This document shows positions 22,913-34,347 of a stretch of DNA of 64,000 nt, piece after piece. The position numbers were made by a program, and so were the translations under genes. How positions within the stretch are numbered: the stretch's first letter is position 1; every line of letters starts with the position of its first letter. Source of the DNA: Gordius sp. MW1 (taxonomy: Eukaryota; Nematomorpha; Gordioida; Gordea; Gordiidae); contig OZ038528.1 in assembly GCA_964036665.1 (NCBI GenBank), forward strand, positions 17,037,245-17,101,244, in the 5' to 3' direction. The notes below the pieces were generated by a model that was given only the letters and a program-made list of their open reading frames with translations, did no database searches and was not told where the DNA came from.

Positions 22913-25900
22913 TTTGTAGATAAAAACAATACCAAAACTAGGCGCATGTACCAAAACGAAAAAACGAACTCCAAGTCGGCCCTCAGTGGGGTATTGGGGA
23001 TGCAACCCTTAACGCCCCTTTCCCCCTCCCCCCACCAAGGGTGAGGCCCTGTTAAATGTATACATATAGGATTCTATTATCCTCTTCTTTGTAGGGTGGT
23101 GTTATATATATGTGTGCTGTGTCATAAGTCATCACCGCGCCATGAACACACGTTAATTAAGCTTATTTTTAATTCTGCTGAGCAGGGGAGAGGTGTTGAT
23201 GTAGATTTTAAGTATTCTTGTCAAAAATGTAAGTAAGCAATAATTTATAATTCGTCGATTAATTATGAATATGATAAATACTAAGTTTGGCAATGTTCCA
23301 TTGCCTTAAAAAAAAAAATCCTGCATCAACAATAATATTCTCATCAGTTTTGATAATTTGTAATTGTATATTTAATTACCAATAAATATATTTTTTTTAA
23401 GAAAGTAAAGATAACTTTTTATAATTATAAGTTATATTATCTAAATATATTAAACGTAAGGAAAATTTTCTTCAAATTGAAATATTAACTAATATTACTT
23501 TATACTTAAAATTTAACGTATTTGCTTCATAATAATAGGGACTTAACACATACACATCAGTCAACATCATAATTATTATGATGCTGACTGATGTGTATGT
23601 GTTACACAACCGGGAAGAAAAAAGATTGTTAAAGGGGATAAGTGGCAGAGCCGTAAGGCAGACAGAATAGAGGAGATTGGTGAGTCACCATGAATGGTGG
23701 GAAGAGACAAGGGAAATAGGACAAACAAAGACCATAAAACATGGTGACAGAAGGAGAGCCAAAGCGAAATGGAACGCCGTATTTCAGGCGCTTACAAAAT
23801 GAAGGATATGAGGACAAAAAGGAGACCATAAAGTGACAGTAGCAACTGCGGTCATGAGTCTTTTAAAGGAAAAAGGTGTGGACGAGACTGACACATTTCA
23901 ACAGAGATTTAATTCTTCTTATTTGGTATCATATTTTCATCGTAGAAGTCCGTATCGTAAAACGTATACTCGAGGTAATTAAAAAATTGAAGTGAAATTC
24001 ATCGGCTAGGGGTGCAACATTTAATAAGCGGGAAGAGTACCCATCAGCAGCATAAGCAAACATGGCAATCAGTGTAATAAGTAACCTATTCGTTACACAG
24101 CTACCCTTTTAAGAAAAAATTTAAGTCTATGTTTAAATTAATTTGCCTTTTAATATCACTTTTATGCTTTTTTGAAATATTAAAAAAATCCAGCAAAAAA
24201 TCGACAAATTTTGAAACCACTTCATACAAAGTAAGGGAAGTAAGTGGCATACCAAGTAAGGAGAAAAAGAGCGTTCTCTTTCAAAAGCTATGATTGACCG
24301 TTTTTCTTTCCCTCGTGTGTAGGGGACAGAGTATAGAAGTACAAGTAAAGAAAAACCCTGTATTTCTTAGTAATTTTAAAGGCCATAATTTTTTCTAGCT
24401 ATAGAAGCTGAACCATCATACCTTTGTCCAACACATTTTTGTGGGTCCTGATGCTTGGGAACAAATTATTTCGTGCAATTTTACTTGCATGAGTTTTAAA
24501 TAACCCAGGGACATAATACAAAATATTATTGTAAGGCTATTTGTATAATTTTTTGTTGGGGGGGGGGGGTTTACACCCATGCTCAGAGCATTATTGGTTA
24601 TAGGGGCAGAACATATGTGAGATGTTAGTAATTTATAAAGATTTAGACAAATAGCCGAAAAAAGCAATAGACAATTGGTGGTAGTCGCAACTCAGTATAG
24701 TTGGGTCTTAGAATTTATCAAGACAGCTGAGGGCATGGAGGTTTTAAAGTATAACTTGATGAATCGACATAGGTCGAGTTAATCGGGATGTTCTTTCACA
24801 AGCACTTTTCAGGCAGTCTTGTCTCGATAGATCGAGTTTATTTAGTCGTGTTGAAGGTTATGCTATCTAGTTTTTTGAACGTTTTACAAGGCGTCTGATC
24901 TGAAGTTGTACCCATTATCGTAGACATGCAGAAGTTAATAGGCCACTATTACACTGGTGAGTTGTAGTGGTAATCCAGGTTTATAAAAATTTTCTTGTTA
25001 AAGGATGCCACATGCAAAAAAAATTTTATAAACCTTGAAGTTTTATTAAATAAATTTTTATTAAGTTATTGTAGTTGTTTAGTTGATTATTAAAAAAATA
25101 AAATTGCGAGCCGCGGGGGGCGCGCAGGCAAATTAACGGCCGACAAACCTGCGCAAATCAACCGCAAATGTTACGCTAATGAGACGAAGGCAAAAAGTAA
25201 TGGACAAGATCCGGTACATGGACATTCGTGTATTAAATTAAAAGAAAATTATCCAAATACATTTTTCAATTTGTAACAGATGCTGTCACCTCATAAGTTA
25301 TAAATATTTTTAAAGTTGAATTAAGGGTTAAAATATGATTTAAGATTCTAGCAGGAATTAGGATTACGGGAGAAGCTTTGGCTCAATCACCCCCATTGCT
25401 TACATTTAATCATAAAAGTCTAATTTTTTTCAGATATGAATTATGTTTTTATTATTGTTTATTGGGTCAGAGGAGAAAATCTTAATTGTACCAAAGGTGC
25501 AATTGCAATGCCATCAATTTTCTATCTGTAATCATCATTTTAAATTGTACTAAACTTTCGTTACTTGGTTTTATTAAAATATTCCAGCGAATAAATAAAA
25601 TGTTAAAATTAAATATTTTATAATTAAATCTTCCTCAATTTGAATGCCTCTTAATTTATTATTTTAACTAAATTGCAATTTCCAGCATCTCTCTATGGCT
25701 AAAATAATTTTTTACTTCTCTAATGTTGATCTTTTGATTTCACTTGTACCTCCAGCCTCACTTATCAAAATTCGTCCATGCATTTATTTTTAAAATTACT
25801 TGCATCAAACATTTTTGCCAGAACCTTTTCTTTTATTCTAAATTCACGCGCTGAAAATCCCGCTCCTATTTATGAGAGGCTTTCTAGTAGACCCGCACAG

Positions 25901-27091
25901 TATTTAATTTAAAAACTGTTGGTACCACTAACTCATTGATAGACTTCCCTAAGAAATGAAATTATGGTTATATTGGCAGTTATGCTGAAACAACCTAGAG
26001 TTAGTGTTGTTAATAGCGTGCTGAAGGTTGCAAGGTGTGTTGGAGCAGATGCTCTTAAAATAGCTATACCCTTACAGTTGTATCTTTTTTTATAGACTTT
26101 CAATATGGATATGGTACAAATCCCACTTGTATATTATTTCGACATAGTGACTCGTTTCAGAAAAAATTCATATATAAAAAAAATTCCCAAAAAGCTTTTG
26201 GTACACTAGGTGGTCGGCTTCCTTAGATATTTGGATGAGGAGTGATGTTCGGCTATACAGGCCTGACAGCCATGTTGGCGAGGTGATATATTTACTTCTT
26301 TTGAAAGAAAGTGCCAAAAGCGGGAATTCAGCAAGCTTTTGTCTTGTCGAAAGACAAAGCCTATACAACTATGCCCCCATGCCACCGAAAAATGCATATA
26401 TCTATTTGTTAAATTAAAGGGTGAACTTTCTTATACATAAATTTAGGATTTATAGGAAATGCGATTAATACTTAGAAAAAATAGTTAGATTAAACTCTAC
26501 ACGAAAAACAAAATAAATTTAAGTAATCATTAAGCATGAATAGCTAATATATTTTTAAGCTGAATTTCAGCTATATTAAAACCTTTGCTCGTTTATGAAA
26601 ATTTTTATTTCCAAACTGGGATTCTGATATTTATATTTTATGACCTATACACATATCGATCATTTATTTACATCATACTTTTATGAATAATTACAATAAT
26701 GAAGAAAAACTCTTGCCTATGACTATTTCTAGTCTTCCTCTGTTAAGGTAAAATTGTAATAAGCGTAGACTACCCTATATATTACATACATGCGTTTGAA
26801 CTTTTTACACAATAATGTAAAATGCTGAGAATGTTTAGATTGGGTGTCTCTAGAATCTAAGGCACATACGGTGGTGCTATAAAATAAATCTTCCTTTAAT
26901 AATACTATCTAAGATTTATTAAATAGGGGAGGGCTATTAATAAAAAATGGACCTTACACTAGGGAGTCTTTTCTCACCACATGCACAAATGATGATCCTT
27001 TCACTAATAAGGATTTAGTCAAGCATGGGAGTATCCAGGTTTTTAAGGGTTTTTGCATTAAAACTTTTTTTTGTCATTTAAGGGGGGGCCG
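22913..27091. other. Long gene-poor region
   Basis: About 4 kb without a recognisable gene. It contains a palindrome (23544-23604), a purine-rich stretch with a 66-codon minus-strand frame (23629-23829) that I do not recognise, a G-run at 24558-24570, and a minus-strand frame at 26168-26368 (including SPTWLSGLYSRTSLL) of unknown origin. The rest is AT-rich. Confidence 0.4.
23544..23604. repeat. 61-bp near-perfect palindrome
   Basis: TAACACATACACATCAGTCA at 23544 pairs with TGACTGATGTGTATGTGTTA ending at 23604. The arms are about 29 nt with one mismatch and almost no loop. As RNA it would form a miRNA-hairpin-sized stem, though with an unusually small loop. Confidence 0.92.
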
Positions 27092-27229
27092 CCCCCTACC
27101 CCCTGGCTACGCCCATGACGTCAAGAAACATCATTAGTTACTATAAAAGGATCTCAAAATAAGAATATCCGTAATCTAAATTCATAAACTATAAATATAC
27201 GAACTATTGAATAGATGTCGTATTTTTCG
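27092..27229. repeat. Left copy of ~140-bp direct duplication
   Basis: Starts GCCCCCTACCCCCTGGCTAC, passes TGACGTCA (27116-27123) and ends near TCGTATTTTTCG. It matches 30215-30354 at roughly nine positions in ten. The two copies bracket the gypsy remnant at 27360-30207. Confidence 0.85.
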
Positions 27230-27359
27230 TGGTATATATAGCGTAATTTATAATATCAGTTTTTATATATACCATGTGAATAAAAAATATATAATTTTGT
27301 TTTCCGATTTAAGACATAAGTGAATTAGTATATTTTTCTCCCTATTTTAAATGTGAAAC

Positions 27360-27695
27360 TCCTCGTAGAAACGTACAGGTGGTTTTGACGTTCTAGTCGA
27401 TCGTCTTAACGTAATCGGACTTGCAACTTTTTCAACATACGTTTCCAGACTAGTATTCGGACTTGAAACTGTTTCAACATTCGGTTCCAGACTATCGTTA
27501 GTTTCGACGAACTGGAACTGCATCCTAAATTTTAACTGATCCGCGTGTTTCCTTTTAATTCCTTTATCAGTGCGTACATTATATGAATATGGGCCTTTAA
27601 GTTATATGATAAATCCTTTGTACCAGCCCGCTTTAATTTCATTCCGAATCCATACTGGATATCCAACATTAAATTCCCGATAACACGCTTTTCGG
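27360..27695 (-). pseudogene. Gypsy C-terminal module and tail
   Basis: The minus strand reads YREFNVGYPVWIRNEIKAGW and GPYSYNVRTDKG, the GPY/F-type module after integrase, then a tail with LRRSTRTSKPPVRF. This is the usual polyprotein end. Left of 27360 the sequence is AT-rich and may hold a degraded LTR. Confidence 0.75.
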
Positions 27696-29011
27696 TCATG
27701 GTAGCTTTTGTTTAGCTAATTTCTCCTTCCACTTTTCTTTCGGATCTGGTCGAATAAGGTCCAACGCTGTCCTTACTTTTCTTCCCAACAACAATTCCGC
27801 CGGAGCTTTCCCCGTGGTTGCTTGAGGTGTATTCCTGTATGTCATAATTATTTGTTGGAGGCATAATTCTTTTTCTCCCCCTGATTTTCTTGCTGCCCAA
27901 TATCTTGATTTTAGCGTTCGAATCATTCTCTCAGCTAATCCATTTGTTTTGGGGTGGTATGGAGTTGATGTTACGTGCTTAATGTTGTTGTTGTCACAAA
28001 ATTTTCTTCACCGACAAATTGTGGTCCATTATCGGATAAAATTTGTAAGGGAATACCGAACCTGCAAAACCAATTTCGTTATTGCCTCACAATTTGTGGT
28101 CCTTTAATCGACGATAATGTGGCTACCTCCATCCATTTCGATAATGCATCAATTAAAACCAACCAATAATTTCCTTCGACAAGTCCGGCAATATCTATGT
28201 AAACTCGATCCCAAGGACGGTCTGGTACGGACCAAGAATATAAAGGAACTTCTTTTTCGGCTTGTCGGCCTTCTTGACAACCGTCACATTCCTTTACAAA
28301 CAAATCAATACTCTTGTATTTCCGGCCACCAAACATAATATCGGGCTAAATTAAGCATTCCTGTAATCCCGGGGTGTCCTTGGTGTAATATTTTTAAACC
28401 CAACTTTTGTAAGTTCCTCGGTATTATTAACCGATTGCCACGCAATAATAATCCATCTTCAAATGACAGTTCCTCCCTTCGATTGTAGTACGTTTTCATG
28501 TCAAAACGGCATCTTTTTAAGTCCAACCGCCATTCTCGGTTGATCGCTAAAATTAATTCACGACAAAAAGGATCTTGTTTAAGATTTTTTTTAGCATTTC
28601 ATAATCTAACTTTAATTTATCTAACATGAGTAGTCCTACGTGATTGATCTGATCCGTCTCAAGGTATTTTGGATCTGGCAGTCTCGACAATGCATCAGCG
28701 CATTGATTGTTCTTTCCTGATTGATATTTTATGTCGTATTGATATCCATTTAAAAATAAAGCCCACCGAATTAATCTATTATTGATCACTTTCGGTAAAT
28801 CCCGATGATTACCGAATAATCTTTCTAGATGTTTGTGATCCGTCATCAATACAAATTTTTGACCACGTACGTATTGATCGAATTTTTGAACACCGAACAC
28901 AATGGCTCGCGCTTCCCGATCAATTATAGAGTATCGTTTTTCGGACTCGCTTAACGTCCTGGATGCGTACGCAATAGCTCTTTCGGACCCGTCTGTGTGA
29001 TAGTACAGCAC
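27696..29011 (-). pseudogene. Gypsy RNase H and integrase, frameshifted
   Basis: From 29011 leftwards: RNase H end (AIAYASRTLSESEKRYS, LMTDHKHLERLF, NQCADALSRL), integrase zinc region (ILHQGHPGITGMLNLARYYVWW), core (VYIDIAGLVEGNYWLVLIDALS) and the glutamate region near 27926 (MIRTLKSRYW, then TYRNTPQATTGKAPAELLLG). The domains lie in several frames (29011-28553, 28526-28305, 28336-28079, 27926-27696), so it cannot make a full protein. No LTR partner remains. Confidence 0.88.
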
Positions 29012-30207
29012 CTACACCAGTTTCAGAAACGGCAATGAGGTTGAATACGGTACCAATGTATTTGACCTTGAACGCATCAGTTTAACATCGTTAAAAATCT
29101 TCTGCTCTTTAGTCGTCCATGTCCAACCTATTGATGAGCCCGTCAATTCATGCAAGGGTGCGCATTTTTCGTGTAGCATTGGGATGAACCTTTCCTGATA
29201 ATTAACTAGTCCTAAAAAGGAACGTAGTTTTTTTGTTTTGTGGTTCTTTGAAATTAACAATGGCTTCCACTCGCTCTGAGTCGGGTGGATCCCTATTGCA
29301 ACGATCATATGTCCCAAGTATTTAACTGAATTTTGGAAAAATTTAACCTTTTCCTTCCTTGCTTTTAGACCAGCGTCCCGTACCCTCTTTAGTACTTCGT
29401 TCAGATTTTGCAGGTGGTCATTTTCATTTACCCCTGTAGCTATGATATTGTCTAGAAGTACGCCGGTATGGGGAATCCCATCTAATAATTCCTCCATATA
29501 ACGTTGGAATAAATTCGGTGCTATAGGAAGTCCAAATGGAAGACGTTTATATCGATAACCTAAATGTGTTGCGATAGTGCGAAATGTCGCGACTTTTCTT
29601 CGACCTTCATCTGAAGATAGGCGTCCCGTAAGTCAATTACTGTATACTTCTGCCCTCATGCGATCTTCAGAATTAAATCGTCAAATGTCGGAAGTAGATG
29701 GTTGTTTAAAGTTAGGAAGGGATTGATAGTAACTCGAAAATCGCCGCAGATTCTAAAGGAATTATTTGATTTTAATACATTTACTATTGGAGTTGACCAT
29801 GTTATTAGTGTTGCTGCAGGATCAACATGTTCAATTATATCTTCGCTCTTCAACTTTATTCCTTAAAGGAAAAGAGACTCTTCGTGCAGGAAATGCTATG
29901 GCTTTGGCTTCTTCCTTTACAAGATTTACCTCATAGTCTTTAATACAGCCAGTGCCATCACTGAACACATTGGTATACTTTTCAACCAATTTCTGTTCTA
30001 TGTTTTGAGGTTTTTCTTCTAGGGCATTAATCTTAACTTGATGAGGAAGTTTTAGGTTAAAAGCTTGCATCCAGTTTAACCCAAAAATGGGGTCTTCTTC
30101 TATAGTTGTTACAATAGCTGTTAATTTTAAAGTTTTATTGTTTAATTGACATAGACTTGTGTTTCTCTACATATAGGAACTGGATTGTTTCCAAAAGCTT
30201 TTATCTT
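29012..30207 (-). pseudogene. Gypsy protease end and RT, frameshifted
   Basis: From 30070 leftwards: the protease-RT linker (VNLVKEEAKAIAFPARRVSF), RT start (STPIVNVLKSNNSFRICGDF, then TVIDLR-type sequence), and RT palm/thumb (IPHTGVLLDNIIATGV with the catalytic pair altered to LDN, then LGHMIVAIGIHPTQS and LRSFLGLVNYQERFIP). The change of the usual DD box to DN suggests loss of activity, beyond the frameshifts. The 5' part is truncated at about 30207, next to the duplicated block. Confidence 0.85.
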
Positions 30208-30214
30208 GGGGCAT

Positions 30215-30354
30215 GCCCTACCCCCTGGCTACGCCCATGACGTCAAGAAACATCATTAGTTACAAATATAAAAGGATCTCAAAATAAGAATATTTGTAAT
30301 CTAAATTCATAAACTATAAATATACAAACTATTGAAAAGATCTCGTATTTTTCG
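30215..30354. repeat. Right copy of ~140-bp duplication upstream of LKB1
   Basis: Matches 27092-27229, starting GCCCTACCCCCTGGCTACGC and ending TCGTATTTTTCG, 135 bp before the LKB1 start codon. It contains TGACGTCA at 30238-30245, a perfect CREB/ATF-type site, shared with the left copy. GGCTACGCCCATG resembles ends of TIR elements in this window, so the block may include a transposon terminus. Confidence 0.8.
30238..30245. promoter_or_regulatory. Candidate CRE site upstream of LKB1
   Basis: TGACGTCA palindrome about 245 bp 5' of the LKB1 ATG. The motif is the consensus for CREB/ATF factors. No transcription start is known, and the identical site at 27116-27123 has no gene beside it, so function is speculative. 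Confidence 0.25.
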
Positions 30355-30489
30355 ATATGATTTCAAAAATCCACATATTTAGAGAAAAGATTTGTTACCA
30401 AAATGCGACATTTGTTAACTCAGCTGTAAATTATAAATCATGTTTGTAAATTGGTGATATAATGTTTTTATCTCATAATAAATTTGTTT

Positions 30490-32347
30490 ATGGACGATCC
30501 ATCAACAAGCCGTGATTTTGATAATGATATCTTAAATCAGCCAAGTTTTTTCCAAAATTCGATAAATCAAGACGATTTCTACAATTTTGATTTAATTAAT
30601 CGCATAGACTCATCACAAATTATATATGAAACAAAAATCAAAAAGGCCAAACTTATTGGAAAATATCTTATGGGTGAACTTCTTGGAGAGGGTTCATATG
30701 GAAAGGTTAAGGAGGTTTTAGATACTGATACATTATGTCGAAGAGCTTGTAAAATATTGAAGAAAAGAAAATTGAGAAAAATACCTAATGGAGAGCAAAA
30801 TGTTCAAACGTATTCTACTTGATTATGTTTAAAAATATTTTAGTGAAATAAAATTACTTCAACAAATCAAACATGAAAACATAATTGAACTAATTGAAGT
30901 CTTGTATAGTGAAGAGAAACAAAAAATGTATATTTATTGGTCTATTATATAAATATTGATAGTTATATGATTTTGGATTACTGTGTGACAGGACTACAAG
31001 AAATGCTTGATTCAACACTTGAAAAAAAATTTCCTATTTCACAATCTCATTGGTAAATAACATTTTTTCTTTAACTGATGTTGATTAGTTATTTTGCTCA
31101 AATGATTGCAGGGTTAAAATTTCTGCACAATCGTGGTATTATTCATAAAGATATTAAACCTGGTAATCTTTTGTTGTCACGGCAAGAGATTTTGAAAATA
31201 ACAGATTTTGGAGTTGCTGAGGTATAAACTAATAAATAATATATTCAAATAAAAATATTTTTTGAACAAGTATTGAATTATTTAAATAACTTTGTTAAGA
31301 GTTGTGAATTATTTATTCAAGCAACTTGATTCTTTTGCCAAGGATGACACATGTTTCACTAGTCAAGGATCTCCCGCCTTTCAACCACCCGAAGTTGCAA
31401 ATGGCCAAAATTCATTTAAAGGCTTTAAAATAGATGTTTGGTCTTCAGGTGTCACATTGTAATTTTACAAAACCTACATGCACATATTAAATATTTTGAT
31501 GTCTATTTTATTACATTGAAATGTAATCTTTTCTTTTTAAGATACAATTTAACCACGGGTAAATATCCTTTTGAGGGTGGAAATATTTACAAACTATTTG
31601 AAAATATAGCTAAAGGTGATTTTCAAATACCCAACAACGTTGATCCTGATTTGCAAGAATTATTGAAAGGTTTATTTTATATTTTTACAATTTTATTAAA
31701 CTGTATAGGCATGTTGCACAAAGATGTTGATCAACGTTTTTCTCTCCATGTTATATGCCTTAACAAGTAAAAGTTGATTTAAATAATTTCGAAATCACAT
31801 TAAAGTATTTGTTTTCATTTTGACCAAATTTCAGCAATATAATTTTATATTTTAATACAATTCTGAATCAGAATTTCATGACTAAGCTACTCTCATTTGT
31901 ATCATTATTAACACAATAGAAACCTCCTCATGAAAATGTATATAAAAATTGCCTTTATTTTAAATTTATTTATCACAATATTCCAAGGAAACATATCAAA
32001 TGGTTTAAACACTTCTTATTAAGTGTAAATAAATTGTTTGTTTAATTTTGCATTTTATCATCAAAGTTAAATTTTAAAAACTCTTATCTTTTCATTTTCA
32101 TCATTTAAGATGGTTCTGTAAAGCTCATCCCAAAACAAATGATTACGTCGAAATTCCCCCCAATCAAAACGGTGATAAATTTCGAGAAATGTCCGTTATT
32201 CCCTACCTACGTATCATGCACCCCAACGTGTCCATAATAGGCTCATGTCATGATATCGTCGATAGTAATTTTTTTTCATTTTTTTGCTATATTATATTTT
32301 TAATTCTTAACTTAATAATGAATTGCTGCGTTGGAAATAAGACGTAA
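30490..32347 (+). CDS. STK11: LKB1/STK11 serine/threonine kinase, 8 exons
   Basis: Orthologue of LKB1, the kinase that with STRAD and MO25 activates AMPK-family kinases. Exons: 30490-30809, 30844-30927, 30963-31052, 31089-31221, 31322-31458, 31542-31669, 31709-31766, 32110-32347. All introns are GT-AG and keep frame; the product is about 395 residues (human about 433). Residues: glycine loop GEGSYG (66-71), lysine K88 in CRRACK, HKD catalytic loop (184-186, the LKB1 form of HRD), DFG (204-206), activation segment [12 protein letters not shown], and the LKB1-specific post-kinase motif REMSVIPYL in exon 8. Introns 1-3 and 6 are 34, 35, 36 and 39 nt; the others 100, 83 and 343 nt. ATG at 30490 is the first in frame; the frame extends upstream only through TTG. 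The last 25 or so codons are hydrophobic and may be intron read-through from a donor at 32265. No prenylation motif is seen. Confidence 0.95.
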
Positions 32348-33102
32348 TTGGTAATAACAATTTGTTGATCCGGCTAAAAGAAGTGACTCGGATCAGGGAT
32401 CAGGATGCCCCAGCCGGGCAACCTTCTTTAATTTTAATTTTCGGGCGAGCACGCTTAAGATTCGGGCATAATTAAATTAAAAGATAGTATATTGTTTTTT
32501 TATTAGATTATTTATTGAGAATGTTTAAAACGTTAAAAAAACATAATTTTGCCACCCCTTTCCAAGTTATTTTAATAATCTTTGCCCGGCTCCATTTCTT
32601 TCAGATCCCTAGCTATATTTATGGAAAGGATTGATAGTGCCGTCTAGACTAAACAAAGGCGCCATGCCATTTTCAGTGTTAAATTTAATTCTAATTCATT
32701 TAATTTTTTTAACAAATAAAATTTGGTTTAACAAAGCTTCCCCATTTTGCAATTCGCCTTTTTTTTATCTCCTAATCTAAGCTATTACTTATTTCTAATT
32801 TCTATAATAATTAATGTACATACCATTCTTTTTTTGCCCCATTTCGCAATTAATCCTTTTTATTCCCTTATCTACGCTATCACTTATTTTTATAATACTT
32901 AATTAATTCCTATACCATTAAAAATTTTCTCCATTATATTCTATAGCAAGAAAATAATTTATTGATTAAATATAGTTTTTTTTATATAAAGAAATAAGTG
33001 TTAACAATTGAAATACTTTTTTTATTAATTTAAATACATTAGCAATTAATTTATTAAAATCTTGTGACCTATTACTCGGTATGGCAGTTGGGGCAGCTTA
33101 AA
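32348..33102. other. LKB1 3' flank with possible hAT MITE
   Basis: Around 32392-32612 there are GC-rich ends containing CAGGGATC...GCCGGGCAA and, inverted, TTGCCCGGC...GATCCCTAG, suggesting a small TIR element. The duplication is not clear. The rest is AT-rich, and any LKB1 3' UTR or extra exon would be here. Confidence 0.35.
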
Positions 33103-33380
33103 TGGTTCAAGCATGGCCGAGCGGACACTTAGAAGGGTTCAGGCGGGCAATTTAGTTAAAAATTTGGCCCGGACCGGATTGGGGCAGAAAAATTTTAACA
33201 AATCTGATCTCTGTTTAAGATCGCATAAATTCGGGTCTAATAAGCAAATCCAATATTTCGGATCGGGCAATTCGGGCAGCATTAACGATTCGGGCGGGCC
33301 CGGACGGGCAATGAAGTTAAAAAATTGAAACGGGCCGTGTTCTGGCAGAAATTTCCAAACAAATCTGACCTCTGACTAGG
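33103..33380. repeat. GC-rich hAT-like subterminal segment
   Basis: Rich in CGGGC/GCCCG words (GGCGGGCAATT, GGCCCGGACCGG) like the subterminal parts of the hAT elements in this window, and ending AAATCTGACCTCTGA. A left terminus and duplication could not be identified. The 71-codon frame here is repeat sequence. Confidence 0.35.
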
Positions 33381-33402
33381 ATGGTTAAGGGAGTAAAAGG
33401 AC

Positions 33403-33571
33403 CATGGGTGTAGCCAGGATTTGAATTAGAGGGGGCATTAATGATTTAGGGAGGGGCAAAATGATCATTTTTTCAAATTTTAGCCTTAATTATAAATTAT
33501 ATTAAATTAAAAAAAAATTGGATTTAGAAAGGGACAGCTGGTTCTCTCTGCCTCCCCTGGCTACACCCATG
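33403..33571. mobile_element. 169-bp MITE
   Basis: Perfect 16-bp inverted ends CATGGGTGTAGCCAGG, flanked by an 8-bp near-duplication (AAAAGGAC at 33395-33402, ATAAGGAC at 33572-33579). Non-coding. Related ends (GGCGTAGCCA) appear at 36046 and near 27110, 30230 and 44830. Confidence 0.88.
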
Positions 33572-33579
33572 ATAAGGAC

Positions 33580-34084
33580 GCAAATTGTAAATAGCTCTAT
33601 CTTGTTAATTTTAAAAGAAATTAGCGCTTTAAACTTTATACCCGAAATTTTATGAGTTTTCACATGAATTGTTGTATATTTATCTTATTAGATAGTAGTT
33701 ATAATTTCCTTTACAATCCTTAGTTTTTAAAGGGATTGGAACTCCACTTGACCAATGGAGTGTTAACAATTTGCTATTATTTTTATTTCATTTAACCTTA
33801 CTTTGCTCTTGAAATCAACATCACCTAGGTGTAGCCATACTTATTTTCAAATGCTTTGTGTGTAAATTGCCATTTAATGTTACGCAATGCATTGCAAATC
33901 CTTTGAAAATCTCCATAACCACTATATCTATCGTAAAAAAACTCTTATTCACATCGGTTTTACATAAGTCACTACACGGTTTTATGATAGGATAAACACT
34001 CTTATATATAAACGGTGTGTTTAGTTTATGGTATAAACTTGTGGACACTTTTAAATTCGGTGATTTCCTCCATTATACTTTTAG
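33580..34084. other. Spacer upstream of candidate peptide exon
   Basis: AT-rich with no convincing gene. If the exon at 34085 is real, this is its intron or promoter side. TACTTTTAG directly before 34085 is a good splice acceptor. Confidence 0.35.
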
Positions 34085-34347
34085 ATAATTGGGATTTTTC
34101 CCCAGACCCCGTATCCGCATTTCCCCGTGCTATCAGCGAGGAGCCCCACGATATCTCATCCCAAGATCAGGCCTCCCACCAACCTCAAGAATATCAGGCT
34201 ATCGCTCCTGCGGATAAAATTAGAGACGAAGTAATCCCTACATTGGCTGAAGCACAAGGAGGCCAAGGTCGTAGGAAAGTTAATTTTTTGGAAATCTTTC
34301 GCCACAACCCCTGTTCATACTTTTTCAAGTGTACTCGCCCACCTTAA
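34085..34347 (+). CDS. Candidate exon for a small cysteine-containing peptide precursor
   Basis: A frame preceded by the acceptor-like TACTTTTAG and closed by TAA at 34345-34347 encodes about 87 residues. The composition is clearly less AT-rich than its flanks. An acidic/Pro/Gln-rich spacer (ISEEPHDISSQDQASHQPQE) leads to a GRRK dibasic site and the end HNPCSYFFKCTRPP. Two cysteines five residues apart after a dibasic cleavage site is a layout of cyclic neuropeptides of the allatostatin-C/somatostatin sort, but I cannot match it to a known family. The frame upstream of the acceptor lacks an ATG, so a 5' exon with a signal peptide would be needed. It could also be a chance ORF. Confidence 0.35.

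Noticed and set aside
30484-30489. Upstream TTG start for LKB1
   Set aside because: The ATG at 30490 is the first standard start in frame and TTG is not normally used in animals.
31438-31541. Open frame running through LKB1 intron 5
   Set aside because: GT at 31459 and AG at 31541 remove it and give the conserved VTLYNLTTG join.
34015-34084. Extending the candidate peptide exon upstream as a signal peptide
   Set aside because: The hydrophobic stretch has no ATG in frame (it starts only at GTG), and a strong splice acceptor lies at 34084.
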